In this document: positions 1-9,111 of the stretch, piece after piece
Numbering within the stretch: the first letter of the stretch is position 1
Layout: each line of letters opens with the position of its first letter
NCBI GenBank assembly: GCA_038210655.1
Contig: JBBQWM010000021.1
Location: 47,412-111,411, forward strand
From: 54-19 sp038210655
Lineage (GTDB): Bacteria; Chloroflexota; Chloroflexia; Chloroheliales; Chloroheliaceae
DNA length: 64,000 nucleotides
Direction: 5' to 3'
Notes under the pieces: model-generated
Seen by the model: only the letters and a program-made list of their open reading frames with translations
The model's database searches: none
What the model was told of the DNA's origin: nothing
Translations under genes and position numbers: made by a program

Positions 1-933
1 TATCGGGTATTTGGCAAGTACCCCCAAACTGGCCGCCAGCGCCGCAATTATCAACCAGGTACGGTTGTTGTAGCGGGCCGTCTGGGTGATCGCCCAAAAG
101 CTAACCGACATCCCGACCAGCGCCAGCACATCATAAACGGCGAAGTGGCCCAGGTTCAAGGCTAGGCCGGACATTCCAAAAGTAAGGGCCGTCCAAAACC
201 CGGCCCGTTCGCCGAAAAGATTTTGAGCCGCCTTGCCGGTCGCTATTATTCCGATAGCCACACATAGGGTGGCGATCATTCTGACCCCGGCTAATCCCCC
301 TAGCTTAAAACCGATCCCTGCCAGCGTCGGCCATAAAAGCGACCCGGCGAACCAGGTCAAATAATTATCGGAGAGGCCAAAGCCTTGAAAGATACGTAGC
401 CCGGAGGTGATGTAGATGCCTTCATCGAGAAACGGCCCGTTTAGTCCGATCCGGCTTAAATTAAGCTGAAAGAGAATAAATAGACCACCCATTAACCAGA
501 TACCAATACTGTAAAGGCTGCTAACCTTGTTTTTCGCTAGGTCTGCGGCTAGTTTGGGTTGATTGAAAGTCGGCTCAATACTGGCGTGTTCAGCCTGGGG
601 TTGGGCGATGACCGGTAGGTCAAGCGTCGCGGTTTCGGTGATTGGTTGAGGCGTAGGAGTATCAAGCGTAATAGTTTCAGTAGGCGATGTTGGTGCTACA
701 AAATCAAAAACAACACTTTCAACCGGTGGAGCCGCTACTTCCATTTTGAGCAAGGCACTCTCAGCACCCTGGAGTGCCTTAGTTTCCGTATTTTCAGTCG
801 GTGCGGGAGCTACTTCCACCTTGTTAGGTGGATAGATTTCGGTAGCTTGATAGATGACCCCTTGAGTTCTGGCAAGTTCATCAACCTTTCGAGAGGACCG
901 ATCTATTAATAGTTTTTTATATTTTAGCGCCAT
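1..933 (-). CDS. GT39/ArnT-like membrane glycosyltransferase, 3' end beyond window
   Basis: Reading the minus strand from the ATG at 933 gives an uninterrupted frame of 311 codons that runs off the left edge, so the protein is C-terminally incomplete here. A Shine-Dalgarno-like AGGAAAG lies 10 bases before the ATG. The first ~140 residues are a soluble, Pro/Thr/Glu-rich, probably disordered cytoplasmic region. A first membrane span (starting YSIGIWLMGGL) follows, then NGPFLDEGIYI, whose Asp-Glu pair fits the catalytic acidic motif in the first external loop of GT-C glycosyltransferases. More hydrophobic spans follow. By family knowledge such enzymes move sugars from polyprenyl-phosphate donors to proteins or lipids at the outer membrane face. 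Family placement is by motif and topology only; substrate unknown. Confidence 0.7.
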   Translation of the reverse strand, partial: MALKYKKLLIDRSSRKVDELARTQGVIYQATEIYPPNKVEVAPAPTENTETKALQGAESALLKMEVAAPPVESVVFDFVAPTSPTETITLDTPTPQPITETATLDLPVIAQPQAEHASIEPTFNQPKLAADLAKNKVSSLYSIGIWLMGGLFILFQLNLSRIGLNGPFLDEGIYITSGLRIFQGFGLSDNYLTWFAGSLLWPTLAGIGFKLGGLAGVRMIATLCVAIGIIATGKAAQNLFGERAGFWTALTFGMSGLALNLGHFAVYDVLALVGMSVSFWAITQTARYNNRTWLIIAALAASLGVLAKYPI

Positions 934-1701
934 AGTCCGTTGTCTTTCCTGTTTAAGGCAAACGCTAACTAGCGAAGCCATCGGGTTCCGAAACCATTAA
1001 ATAAATTTAAGAAATGCTAACCGCTTTGATCTTAAGCAAAAAGCGTGCCAAAGAAGTTTTTTAAACCTTCAGGCAAGTATTTGCCTTTTTCAAACCTACA
1101 GGAAAAATTTTACTTTTCCCCAGGCTGAGAAACTTGAAAAAGTACCGCAACGAGTGTTTGGGAAGAATGTGAGCAACAGAGAACACTTACATGATTATGC
1201 GTAGCATATTTGTTAATTTATGCTCCTGAAAAATCCAGGAGAATAAATAAAAGCGGCTTTGCCAGGTACTCCGAACTTGTATTTGTAAGCAGGACAGTGT
1301 AGATAGGTTAAGCAGCTTCTTTACGAGAAGCGTGGATTTGTAACGACGTAAGCATGATTTCGGTAGCTTGCTTATCTAAGACCCAAAAATGTCCGAAATG
1401 TTTGAGCCTTATTTACCCAGATCACCCATGATTGGTCAGATTGAAAGACATGCTTTAACACTGTGATTAATCCAGAACACGTATAGAAGCATAACATCAT
1501 TTTATTATAGTTCAATTAAATTTTGATCGAAGCAGGGTGAAACTTTGTTCATTTCCAATTAACCCCATAATCAATAGAGGTTATTCTACTCTAAATCAGG
1601 GTTGCAGCCGACTGTTTTGGCCTGTGTTATAATGCTCGTAGTTCGCTCAGTCTATGAAGAAACCTACTTAACCAAAAATTAATTCAGGAGGCAAACCTAA
1701 C
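934..1701. other. 768-bp intergenic region between divergent genes
   Basis: No convincing open frame on either strand. It must hold the promoters of both divergent neighbours; only the right-hand one is recognisable (1625-1633). Two small inverted repeats are visible, GCTTCT/AGAAGC around 1315-1330 and TAAGCA/TGCTTA around 1347-1372, of unknown meaning. The segment is AT-richer than the flanking genes. Confidence 0.5.
1625..1633 (+). promoter_or_regulatory. extended -10 promoter of the carboxypeptidase gene
   Basis: TGTTATAAT matches the extended -10 form TGnTATAAT. No -35 at standard spacing is evident (TTGCAG at 1602-1607 is 20 bases away), which fits an extended -10 promoter. It lies about 70 bases before the TTG start at 1702. 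Confidence 0.55.
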
Positions 1702-3381
1702 TTGCCTGATAAATATTTTACTGTTCCCGCTCGCAAAATAGTGGTGCTGGTAGCTTTGCTGTACTGTCTCAATCTTTGCGTGGCGACCGTCCAGGCTGCA
1801 CCGTTAGCTGCTCCCGCCCGACCACCCGCTTTGACTGCGCGGGCGGCTCTCGCTATCGATGCTGATACAGGCCGGATACTTTATTCCAAAAATGCCACTC
1901 TCAGCTTGCCGATGGCAAGTACCACCAAGATCATGACCGCCCTGACCCTGTTTGCGATCCCCGGTGTACGGTTGGATGATTATACGACCGTGAGCGAGGG
2001 TGACTTGGTGGGAGAAGCTACGATGGGTCTTTATGCCGGGCAACGCTTGAAGGTGATCGATTTGCTTTATGGTGCTTTGCTCGATAGCGCCAACGATGCG
2101 GCTACCGCTCTGGCTCGTTATGGTGGCTCGAAACTGGGGGGTGGGGCCGGGCCAGTAACGACTTTTATCCGTGAGATGAATAAGACTGCCAGTCGGCTCG
2201 GTCTGAAAGATAGCTCCTTCCAAAATCCGCACGGTCTGGATGAATACAACCATTACACCAGCGCCCAGGATTTGGCGGTGTTGGGCTGGTACGCCTTGCA
2301 AAATCCTACCATAGCCTCGATTATCAGGCAAAGCACTGCTACGCTGGACGGTTTTCAGTTTTACAACATTTCCAATTTTATCCGGCGTTACCCCGGTGCA
2401 ACTGGCATTAAGCCGGGCGAGACCGATAACGCCGGGTTGTGTCTGGTAGCTTCGGCTAATCGTTTTGGTCATAACGCGCTGATTGTCTTGCTCAACAGTC
2501 CTGGGATGCGGACCGAGAGTGATGCCCTGATGGACTACGCTTTCGAGCAGATTCAGGCTACGTCGATAACCCCCAATGATGCCAGTTACCTCAACTTGCC
2601 CTATCGGTTTGGAAACGGTCAGTTTCATGCGACCTGGAGCCGTACCGATCTACCGATTGTACTGAGTCAGACGGCGCGAAGTTGGTATTGGGGGCCGAAA
2701 CCGCTTGCCAGCTTTTACGAAAATTACGCCGAATCGCCCGGTCAGCGGCGGGTGGTTCAATACTTCGACAAGGCCCGTATGGAACTAAACGATCCCACAA
2801 AGGGAACCGTCACCAATGGACTACTGGTGGTCGAAATGATTAGCGGTCGCCGTCAGGAGGGGGATAATACCTTTGTAGCGACTGCGCCTTCCCGGTTGCC
2901 TATCGCGGGCGACCCCATTAACCTCTGGCCGACTTACGCCAGCCTCGAAAAACTCTATATGAAACCCAACAGTTTGGGCTTAGGCCAGCCGATCACAGCG
3001 ACCTGGACTGCTACCGGGGAGGGTTTACAGCAAAGCTATAAAGACGACCCGGCCATCAAAATCGCTACCCGCCAAAACGGATTGGCGATCCCTACCGCTT
3101 TTTGGGAGTTTCTCAACCGCAAAGGATTGGTCGTTACCGAGAGCGGCTACAGCGAGACCCTTATCAGCGAGTGGTTGTTTAGTGCCGGTTTACCGATCAC
3201 TGAACCATATTGGGCGCGGGTGAAGATCGGTGGAGTTGAAAAGGATGTCTTGTTTCAGGCTTTCGAGCGGCGTACTCTCACTTATACCCCCGCCAATCCG
3301 CCCGAATTTCGGGTCGAAATGGGCAATGTTGGTTTGCATTATGTAGCCTGGCGCTATCCGCAGGGTTTGCCGCCGGTCTAA
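1702..3381 (+). CDS. D-alanyl-D-alanine carboxypeptidase (peptidase S11) with C-terminal extracellular extension
   Basis: A PBP5/DacF-type serine peptidase that trims the terminal D-Ala of peptidoglycan stem peptides outside the membrane. The TTG start is chosen because AGGAGG at 1686-1691 is ideally spaced. Residues ~11-33 form a signal peptide or anchor. Catalytic motifs are S73-T-T-K76 and S129-A-N131; the third motif reads K237-P-G239 instead of the usual KTG. At 559 residues it is far longer than a minimal S11 domain. Residues ~300-559 carry two related segments, around VVQYFDKARMEL and VLFQAFERRTLTYTP, in a domain resembling secreted Chloroflexota proteins from memory. The enzyme call is firm; the extension's role is unknown. 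Confidence 0.88.
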   Translation: MPDKYFTVPARKIVVLVALLYCLNLCVATVQAAPLAAPARPPALTARAALAIDADTGRILYSKNATLSLPMASTTKIMTALTLFAIPGVRLDDYTTVSEGDLVGEATMGLYAGQRLKVIDLLYGALLDSANDAATALARYGGSKLGGGAGPVTTFIREMNKTASRLGLKDSSFQNPHGLDEYNHYTSAQDLAVLGWYALQNPTIASIIRQSTATLDGFQFYNISNFIRRYPGATGIKPGETDNAGLCLVASANRFGHNALIVLLNSPGMRTESDALMDYAFEQIQATSITPNDASYLNLPYRFGNGQFHATWSRTDLPIVLSQTARSWYWGPKPLASFYENYAESPGQRRVVQYFDKARMELNDPTKGTVTNGLLVVEMISGRRQEGDNTFVATAPSRLPIAGDPINLWPTYASLEKLYMKPNSLGLGQPITATWTATGEGLQQSYKDDPAIKIATRQNGLAIPTAFWEFLNRKGLVVTESGYSETLISEWLFSAGLPITEPYWARVKIGGVEKDVLFQAFERRTLTYTPANPPEFRVEMGNVGLHYVAWRYPQGLPPV

Positions 3382-3567
3382 ACTGCCGAAAGACCTATCC
3401 TGTAGCAGATTTTGGGATTGTAATCAGACCTATCTCGTCAGACCTGCACACAAATTAACCCGATTGATGTATAATCAAGCCACCCTGAGTGTCCCGGATG
3501 GTACTATCGGGCGGATTGAGGTTAGAATTTAGTGGGTGCAACCCCCTCAAGTCAAATCAAAATAAAA

Positions 3568-3628
3568 AGTAACTATTCGGCCTGTGGATCGGAGGTAGGA
3601 AGCCCCCTTCTACTGACCGTTAGTTACT
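3568..3628. repeat. short palindromic element in the alpha-mannosidase leader
   Basis: The 61-bp segment is bounded by AGTAACTA and TAGTTACT and folds into a nested hairpin (GUAG/CUAC and AAG/CUU around a C4 loop). Its left end AGTAACTATTCGGCC closely matches the ends of the elements at 8789, 16047, 32594 and 59936, so I treat it as a short member of that family rather than a dedicated riboswitch. It sits 32 bases before the start codon and will be in the mRNA leader if the TATAAT at 3470-3475 is the -10. Confidence 0.5.
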
Positions 3629-3660
3629 AAATTACCAAAGATAGAAAGTGACCTGTCAAT

Positions 3661-6630
3661 ATGAGCATGACTTCTACGCCGACCCCGGATACGGCTGCTA
3701 CACCGGGCGCAAATAAAAAAACGCTAGTGTTGGTTTCCCACACTCATTGGGATCGTGAGTGGTATTTAACTTTTCAGCAGTACCGGGTCAAATTGGTCCG
3801 GTTGATCGACCGCCTGTTGGCCTTACTCGATCAGGATAGCGAGTATGCCTATTTTATGCTGGATGGTCAGACGATTGTGCTGGAAGATTATTTGGAAATC
3901 AGGCCGGAACGCCGGGCCGATCTGGAACGTCATATTCGGGCTGGACGGTTGGGGGTTGGCCCCTGGTATATTCTGGCCGACCAGTTTTTGGTTAGCGGTG
4001 AAGCTCATATCCAAAACCTCATGCTTGGTCAAAAAATCGCCCGTGAGTTTGGCGGTTCGATGCCAGTCGGTTACATTCCCGACCCGTTTGGTCATACCGG
4101 GCAGATGCCCCAGATTTTGCGCGGGTTTGGGATCGATAGTGCGGTCTTTTGGCGGGGGGTTGGCCCGGAGCTAGGTCAAGTTGAATTTGTGTGGGTGGCC
4201 CCGGACGGAACCAGCGTGGACGGGGTACATTTACGTGGTAACGCCAATGTTGGCGGTTACTCTTCGGCCCTGGCCTGGCACAGTGGGCCAAAAGCGGCCC
4301 TCGAACAGTTAAAAGCGGTCAAAGACCTGCTTATCGACAAATCTAAAAGCGGGGTGACAGTGCTGATGAACGGCAACGACCATGTCGAGCCTGACCCCAA
4401 CTTTGTCGAGACTTTGCAAGCAGTGCGCTCGGCCTCTTATACCAAGGAGCAATCCTACGAAATTATTCACGGCACTTTACCACTCTATTTGGAACTAGCC
4501 CGGCAGAGTGGAGTCTGGCAGCAGCCCGAAACTCCTCGGCATGTTGGTGAGTTCCGTGATAGTCGTTTGGCCCATCTTTTGCCGGGGGTTTGGAGCAGTC
4601 GGATGCCGATCAAGCAGCGTAACGCCGCTATCGAGCGGCTTTTGGAGCGAGAGTCCGGGGCGGCCCTGGCCTGGGCCAGTAGTTTGCCGAATGGCGATCA
4701 GCGTAATTTCGACTTGGATTCGTTGCGTGGTTTGTATCGCACCGCCTGGAAGTATCTTTTGCAAAACCATCCGCACGATAGTATCTGCGGGTGCAGCATT
4801 GACCAGGTTCACAAGGAGATGGAAACCCGTTTCGATTGGGCCGAGCAGATCGGGCAGGAATTGGTGCAAGAAGGTTGGCGCACGCTGGCCCAGGCTATCA
4901 CGACCAACGGTAGCCCCGCCCCGAACGCCTTGCCGGTGATTATTTTCAATTCGGTTCCAATTCGGCGCGAAGAGATCGCTACAATGTCGATCTCGGCTGC
5001 CGAAGGGCTGGCCGATATGGTGCTATCCGATGCAACCGGGACGGTCTTGCCCTTCCGCCTGAGCGATGTCAGCACTGAGATGTTCTTTAACATGGACATT
5101 CCGGCGGCGGCCCTGGCAGGCATGGCTTCGCAGGGTGGCGACGATGGCCGGATTATGGATTATACGATGGCCTCGGTCGAGTTCTTCCCGGACGTTGACC
5201 CCAAGATCGTCGAGGCGCGGGCGCTGGCGGTTTATCAATCGGCGGCCCCGACCGACCCGAATTTGATGAAAAAGACGCTTGAGGAGGTTCAGCAGTGGAT
5301 TGCCAATGGGGTTGAGACGATCCGGTTGGCGGTCTATCGCCAGACCAACGCCCGGCTCGAATTCCTGGCGAAGGATGTTCCACCTACTGGCTACAAGACT
5401 TTCTACTTGCGTCCGCGCCGGGCCGGGGAAATGCCGATAGTGGTCGAGCAGACCGAAAATCCGGAGCCTATCGAGAACGAGTTTTATGAATTAAGCGTCG
5501 ATCCCAAAACTGGCCTCTTTACGGTGCGTGACAAAGAAAGCGGGGCGGTCTTTAGTGGGCTGAATCGCTTCCGGGACGGTTCGGACGCAGGCGACGAATA
5601 TAACTATTCGCCTGCGCCGGAAGACCGCATCATCGAGAACTTCTTTGCGGCTCCTCAGATCAAGGTCAGCCGTAGCCCGCTCGAAAGTACGATCCTGGTG
5701 GATGCCGCCCTCGAACTGCCCTACAGCCTGACCCACGACCGCCAGAGTCGTGGAAGCTATAAGACGGTCTGCCCGATCAGCGTAACCGCCAAACTGGTTC
5801 CGGGTCAACGCCGGATCGATTTTACGGCCAATTTCCTGAATCATATCGAGGATCATCGGCTTCAGGTTTTGTTCCCGGCTCCTTTTGCGGTGACAAGCTG
5901 TCACGCGGAGCAAGCTTTTGATGTGGTGGAGCGTTCCACCGAACTACCCAAGTTTGATAAGAACTGGCGGGAAGACCCGGTTCCGACCGCGCCCCAAAAG
6001 ACTTTTGTCTCAATCTTCGACCCGGCTTTGAAGCTCGGCCTAACGGTCATGAACCGGGGATTGTCGGAATATGAAATCGTACCACCTGCCGGAGAGCATG
6101 GTTCGGCGATAGCGGTAACACTCTTGCGTTGTGTGGGTTGGCTATCGCGGAGCGATCTTTCGACCCGGCGCGATCACGCCGGGCCGGGTCTTGCGACCCC
6201 GGCAGCCCAACTCTACGGTGAACATACTTTCCACTATGCCATTATGCCGCACAAGGGCGATTGGCTGCAAGCGGGCGCTCAACAGCAGGCCCACGCTTTC
6301 AATCACCCCTTGACCGGTCTGACAACCGCAGTACAGGCCGACCAACCACTCCCGGCGGAGGCCAGTTTTATCCAAATTTTGCCCCGCGCTATCGCTCTTA
6401 GCACCATCAAGCCGAGCGAAGACGGTCGCGCCCTTATCGTCCGGATCTGGAACCCGGCTACCCGTGACATCCCAGAAGCCAAGCTCCATTTCTATCGTCG
6501 TCCGGCCCGCGTTGCGCTGGTCAATCTGGCCGAGGATAATGTGTTGGAGGAATTGTCCATCCTGCCGGACGATAAAGTTAGTTTTTCGCTACCCGCCAAG
6601 CGGATTGCTACGGTGCGGGTCGAGTTTTAG
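3661..6630 (+). CDS. alpha-mannosidase, glycoside hydrolase family 38
   Basis: A 989-residue retaining alpha-mannosidase, presumably cytoplasmic because no signal peptide is visible. Residues ~20-300 form the GH38 catalytic domain: SHTHWDREW (H29 and D31 fit the zinc ligands) and PDPFGHTGQMP, where D141 fits the nucleophile. HPHDSICGCSIDQVH near residue 370 is the conserved segment with a further zinc-binding His. Middle and C-terminal GH38 domains complete a normal full length. The first ~18 residues are Thr/Pro-rich and probably disordered. No good Shine-Dalgarno is seen. Together with the GH130/GT4 cluster at 20.9-25.7 kb it suggests mannose-containing glycan turnover; the natural substrate is not deducible. 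Confidence 0.93.
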   Translation: MSMTSTPTPDTAATPGANKKTLVLVSHTHWDREWYLTFQQYRVKLVRLIDRLLALLDQDSEYAYFMLDGQTIVLEDYLEIRPERRADLERHIRAGRLGVGPWYILADQFLVSGEAHIQNLMLGQKIAREFGGSMPVGYIPDPFGHTGQMPQILRGFGIDSAVFWRGVGPELGQVEFVWVAPDGTSVDGVHLRGNANVGGYSSALAWHSGPKAALEQLKAVKDLLIDKSKSGVTVLMNGNDHVEPDPNFVETLQAVRSASYTKEQSYEIIHGTLPLYLELARQSGVWQQPETPRHVGEFRDSRLAHLLPGVWSSRMPIKQRNAAIERLLERESGAALAWASSLPNGDQRNFDLDSLRGLYRTAWKYLLQNHPHDSICGCSIDQVHKEMETRFDWAEQIGQELVQEGWRTLAQAITTNGSPAPNALPVIIFNSVPIRREEIATMSISAAEGLADMVLSDATGTVLPFRLSDVSTEMFFNMDIPAAALAGMASQGGDDGRIMDYTMASVEFFPDVDPKIVEARALAVYQSAAPTDPNLMKKTLEEVQQWIANGVETIRLAVYRQTNARLEFLAKDVPPTGYKTFYLRPRRAGEMPIVVEQTENPEPIENEFYELSVDPKTGLFTVRDKESGAVFSGLNRFRDGSDAGDEYNYSPAPEDRIIENFFAAPQIKVSRSPLESTILVDAALELPYSLTHDRQSRGSYKTVCPISVTAKLVPGQRRIDFTANFLNHIEDHRLQVLFPAPFAVTSCHAEQAFDVVERSTELPKFDKNWREDPVPTAPQKTFVSIFDPALKLGLTVMNRGLSEYEIVPPAGEHGSAIAVTLLRCVGWLSRSDLSTRRDHAGPGLATPAAQLYGEHTFHYAIMPHKGDWLQAGAQQQAHAFNHPLTGLTTAVQADQPLPAEASFIQILPRAIALSTIKPSEDGRALIVRIWNPATRDIPEAKLHFYRRPARVALVNLAEDNVLEELSILPDDKVSFSLPAKRIATVRVEF

Positions 6631-6660
6631 CACACTCGGCAACCTACAGGCGGCGCTTGT

Positions 6661-6795
6661 ATGAGTGTCCAGTCCGTGACCTTGAATCGGCCCGACGTGC
6701 TTTACCAACAGGTAAAGCGCCGGGCCGAACAAACTAACCGCACGATAGAGGCCGAATTGTTGGCTGGCATCCCCCTAAAGATTAAATCGGGTTAA
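6661..6795 (+). CDS. short ribbon-helix-helix antitoxin-like protein, probably remnant
   Basis: A 44-residue frame between the mannosidase and the kinase. The central part, LYQQVKRRAEQTNRTIEAEL, resembles the N-terminal half of small ribbon-helix-helix antitoxins whose consensus is roughly LYxRLKxRAExTxRSIExEL. Such proteins are usually 75-90 residues; here the frame stops after IPLKIKSG. No toxin gene follows; the kinase starts 11 bases downstream. It may be a truncated antitoxin relic or a short free-standing RHH. Similarity is by eye only. Confidence 0.45.
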   Translation: MSVQSVTLNRPDVLYQQVKRRAEQTNRTIEAELLAGIPLKIKSG

Positions 6796-6806
6796 GTAGT
6801 AACATC

Positions 6807-7943
6807 ATGCAAAAATTTCTAGCTGTAACACGCAATAAAGCCTGGGGAGCCGTCCTGATTTTCCTGGGGGTCGGCCTGATAACGCTGCTGGTGCTGCTTC
6901 TGGAACGCCCCTTTGGAAATTACAAACATGCCATTCTTTATTTGCTGATAGTAATCATCGCGGCGGTACGCTGGGGGGTCGCGATGGCCCTCTATGCCTT
7001 TATGCTTTCGGCGGTGGCGATCATCTATTTTTTTGTGCCACCCTACCAGTCTTTTGAGTTCGATTTTGCCGCTTATGATTACACCGGCTACTTGCCCGGC
7101 CTGATGGCTTTTGTGATCCTGTCCGTCTTTATCGCCTATCTGGTCGAGGCTTTGCAACGGGAGCGCGACCGGGCGCAAGACCTCGTCGAGCGTGAACGCG
7201 AGGCCAAAGAAGCGACCCTTCAGGCGATCAACCAGTATTATCAGGAGCGCGAACGAGCCACCGGGATCGAGGAGCGCAACAGTTTGGCCCGCGATTTGCA
7301 CGATGGGCTGGCCCAGTCGATCAATTATATCGGTCTAAAAACCCAACTGGTGCGTAAACTTTATCAGGCCGGGCAGACCGAACAGGTCTTGCAAGAAATC
7401 GAGCGGATCACCAGGGCGGCGGAATTGGCCCGCACCGATGTACGCGAAGTTTTATACGGCTTGCGCCATACCGAGCGCGACCGTCCCCTGGCCCTGGCCC
7501 TGACCGATCTTGTCCATAGCCTCTCCGACCTGAGCGGGATTAAGACTAGCCTGACTACTAGCCCGGTCGAGGAATGGCCGCCGATTTCGATCACGACCCA
7601 GCTTCAGCTATTGCGGATCGTCCAGGAGGCCCTCGCAAATATCCAAAAACATTCGCAGGCCCAGCAAGCCCAGGTTGAGGCGCTCTACTGGCCCGACCGC
7701 CGTCTTATTCGCCTATCGATCAAGGATACCGGGGTCGGCTTCGAGCCTGAGCAGACCGGAGAGAGCAGTCAGCATTTCGGCCTGACGATTATGCGAGAAC
7801 GGGCCGAACGGCTAGGGGCGGTCTTGCAGATCAGCAGCCAACCGGGAGTCGGAACCGAAATAGTGGTTGAGTACCAGCTTCCCGTGCCAACTTCGGCAGC
7901 TACCCACAATGGAACCCTAAAAGGAGTAGAAAATGGCGAGTGA
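6807..7943 (+). CDS. membrane sensor histidine kinase, NarX/DesK type (HisKA_3)
   Basis: A 378-residue kinase. Residues ~10-120 hold four hydrophobic spans with short connections and no large external loop, resembling the DUF4118 membrane module of KdpD-like sensors. A coiled linker rich in Glu/Arg (~115-155) leads to the dimerisation/phosphotransfer helix ERNSLARDLHDGLAQSINYI, with H165 as phosphoacceptor. The HATPase domain follows, including the N-box LRIVQEALANIQKHS and DTGVGFEP. The 3' end overlaps the response-regulator start by 11 bases, implying translational coupling. Signal unknown; the lack of an external domain suggests membrane or intracellular sensing. Confidence 0.9.
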   Translation: MQKFLAVTRNKAWGAVLIFLGVGLITLLVLLLERPFGNYKHAILYLLIVIIAAVRWGVAMALYAFMLSAVAIIYFFVPPYQSFEFDFAAYDYTGYLPGLMAFVILSVFIAYLVEALQRERDRAQDLVEREREAKEATLQAINQYYQERERATGIEERNSLARDLHDGLAQSINYIGLKTQLVRKLYQAGQTEQVLQEIERITRAAELARTDVREVLYGLRHTERDRPLALALTDLVHSLSDLSGIKTSLTTSPVEEWPPISITTQLQLLRIVQEALANIQKHSQAQQAQVEALYWPDRRLIRLSIKDTGVGFEPEQTGESSQHFGLTIMRERAERLGAVLQISSQPGVGTEIVVEYQLPVPTSAATHNGTLKGVENGE

Positions 7944-8664
7944 CACCCCGGAGACCGCCCCGATCAGAGTTTTGGTTGTGGATGACAAAGCCCTCTTTCG
8001 AGAAGGGTTGGTCAGTTTACTGGCGCACTACCCCGAAATAGCAGTGGTCGGGCAGGCTGAGGATGGTTACAAAGCCTTAGAGCGGGCGCGACAGTTACAG
8101 CCTCAGTTGATTTTGATGGATGTCGATATGCCCAATTGCGACGGCATAAAGGCGACCCGGCTCATAAAAGAGGAACTACCCCAAATCGACATTATTATGC
8201 TGACGGTTTCAGAAGAGGACAAGAATTTGTTCACCGCCATTAAAGAAGGCGCAAAAGGCTATCTCATCAAAGACATAAATGTGGATGAATTAATCAAGGC
8301 GATAGTAGTAGTCAGCCGAGGCGGAGCGGTCGTTTCGCCTTCGATGGCGGTCAAGCTTCTGAACGAATTTAGCAATGTGTTGAGCAACCCGAAACCAACC
8401 CCGGCCCAGCCTACTCCGCCAACCCGGAGCGATTTGCAGACTTTGAGCGACCGTGAGCTTGAGGTTTTGCGGTTGGTAGCGACCGGCGCGACTAACCGCG
8501 ACATTGCCGAAAGCCTGTTTATCTCCGAAAATACGGTCAAGGCTCACCTGCGTAATATTATGGATAAATTACACCTGCGTAACCGTCACCACGCCGTCGC
8601 CTACGCCTTCCGGGAAGGTCTGGTCAACGAACCGCCAACTACCCCTACTCCTGAGAAAAAGTAA
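7933..8664 (+). CDS. NarL/LuxR-family response regulator
   Basis: A 243-residue DNA-binding regulator, cognate partner of the overlapping kinase. The receiver domain occupies residues ~11-130, with D17-D18 in the acidic pocket, phospho-acceptor D63 in LILMDVDMP, and conserved Lys in GYLIKDI. A Pro/Thr-rich linker (ANPKPTPAQPTPPT-like) joins it to a LuxR-type helix-turn-helix at ~172-236 (LSDRELEVLRLVATG, NTVKAHLRNIMDKL). The start has AAAGGAG 7 bases upstream, inside the kinase gene. Targets cannot be inferred from the window. Confidence 0.93.
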   Translation: MASDTPETAPIRVLVVDDKALFREGLVSLLAHYPEIAVVGQAEDGYKALERARQLQPQLILMDVDMPNCDGIKATRLIKEELPQIDIIMLTVSEEDKNLFTAIKEGAKGYLIKDINVDELIKAIVVVSRGGAVVSPSMAVKLLNEFSNVLSNPKPTPAQPTPPTRSDLQTLSDRELEVLRLVATGATNRDIAESLFISENTVKAHLRNIMDKLHLRNRHHAVAYAFREGLVNEPPTTPTPEKK

Positions 8665-8788
8665 GGCAGAAGTTCTACTCGTTTCGCAGTAGGGCTAACG
8701 CTATTAGCCATTGCACCAGCGATAAAAAATTTACGCCCGAATGGGTGTGTGCAGCCGGTCTATTCCTGTTAATTCCCGAAAAGATTAA

Positions 8789-8882
8789 TAACAGTTCAGC
8801 CAGCCTGAGACCTGTCATTCTGAGCCGCAGCGAAGAATCTAGACCCTTCGCTGCGGCTCAGGGTGACAGGCCTGCATAGTTA
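8789..8882. repeat. palindromic element, TGTCATTCTGAGCC core, with terminal inverted repeats
   Basis: The core at 8811-8870 has 25-bp arms around AATCTAGACC with a few mismatches. It is bounded by TAACAGTTCAGCCA on the left and CCTGCATAGTTA on the right, which are imperfect inverted copies. The same core and ends recur at 32594-32687. Cores of the type TGTCATTCTGAGC are, from memory, widespread dispersed palindromes in several phyla; no coding capacity. Confidence 0.75.
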
Positions 8883-9024
8883 AAAAGATTAATCCTTTTT
8901 ATACGGTTTATTACCTGTAAGGATAATACCCAAACCTCGTTTCGGCTGGTATCCTGGAGTTGTCATTCTACTCTCGTAGACTCTGCCGGTCTATAAGCAA
9001 GTAGAGCAGTCTGCTAGACACACT

Positions 9025-9063
9025 AAGCTTCTGGGGTGGATGTGATCCCTGCGCCAGAAGCTT
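9025..9063. other. perfect 10-bp inverted repeat upstream of the small zinc-ribbon gene
   Basis: AAGCTTCTGG (9025-9034) and CCAGAAGCTT (9054-9063) form a stem with a 19-base loop, about 50 bases before the next start codon. Downstream sequence is A-rich, not T-rich, so it is not a plus-strand terminator. It could be an operator, a leader hairpin or a minus-strand terminator. Confidence 0.4.
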
Positions 9064-9111
9064 AAAATAAAAGCCTATCTCAGGCTAACCAGAAACCGAG
9101 ACGAGAGAACT

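Larger units (their letters stand above)
8665..9111. other. 447-bp intergenic region with two palindromes
   Basis: No gene seen. It contains the palindromic element 8789-8882 and the hairpin 9025-9063, both listed separately. Positions 8760-8780 (TATTCCTGTTAATTCCC) recur almost exactly at ~9857-9877, showing that other short dispersed repeats are present. Confidence 0.6.

Noticed and set aside
3568..3628. Riboswitch controlling the alpha-mannosidase
   Set aside because: The hairpin is attractive, but its ends match the dispersed palindromic elements, so a mobile-repeat origin is simpler. A regulatory effect is still possible.
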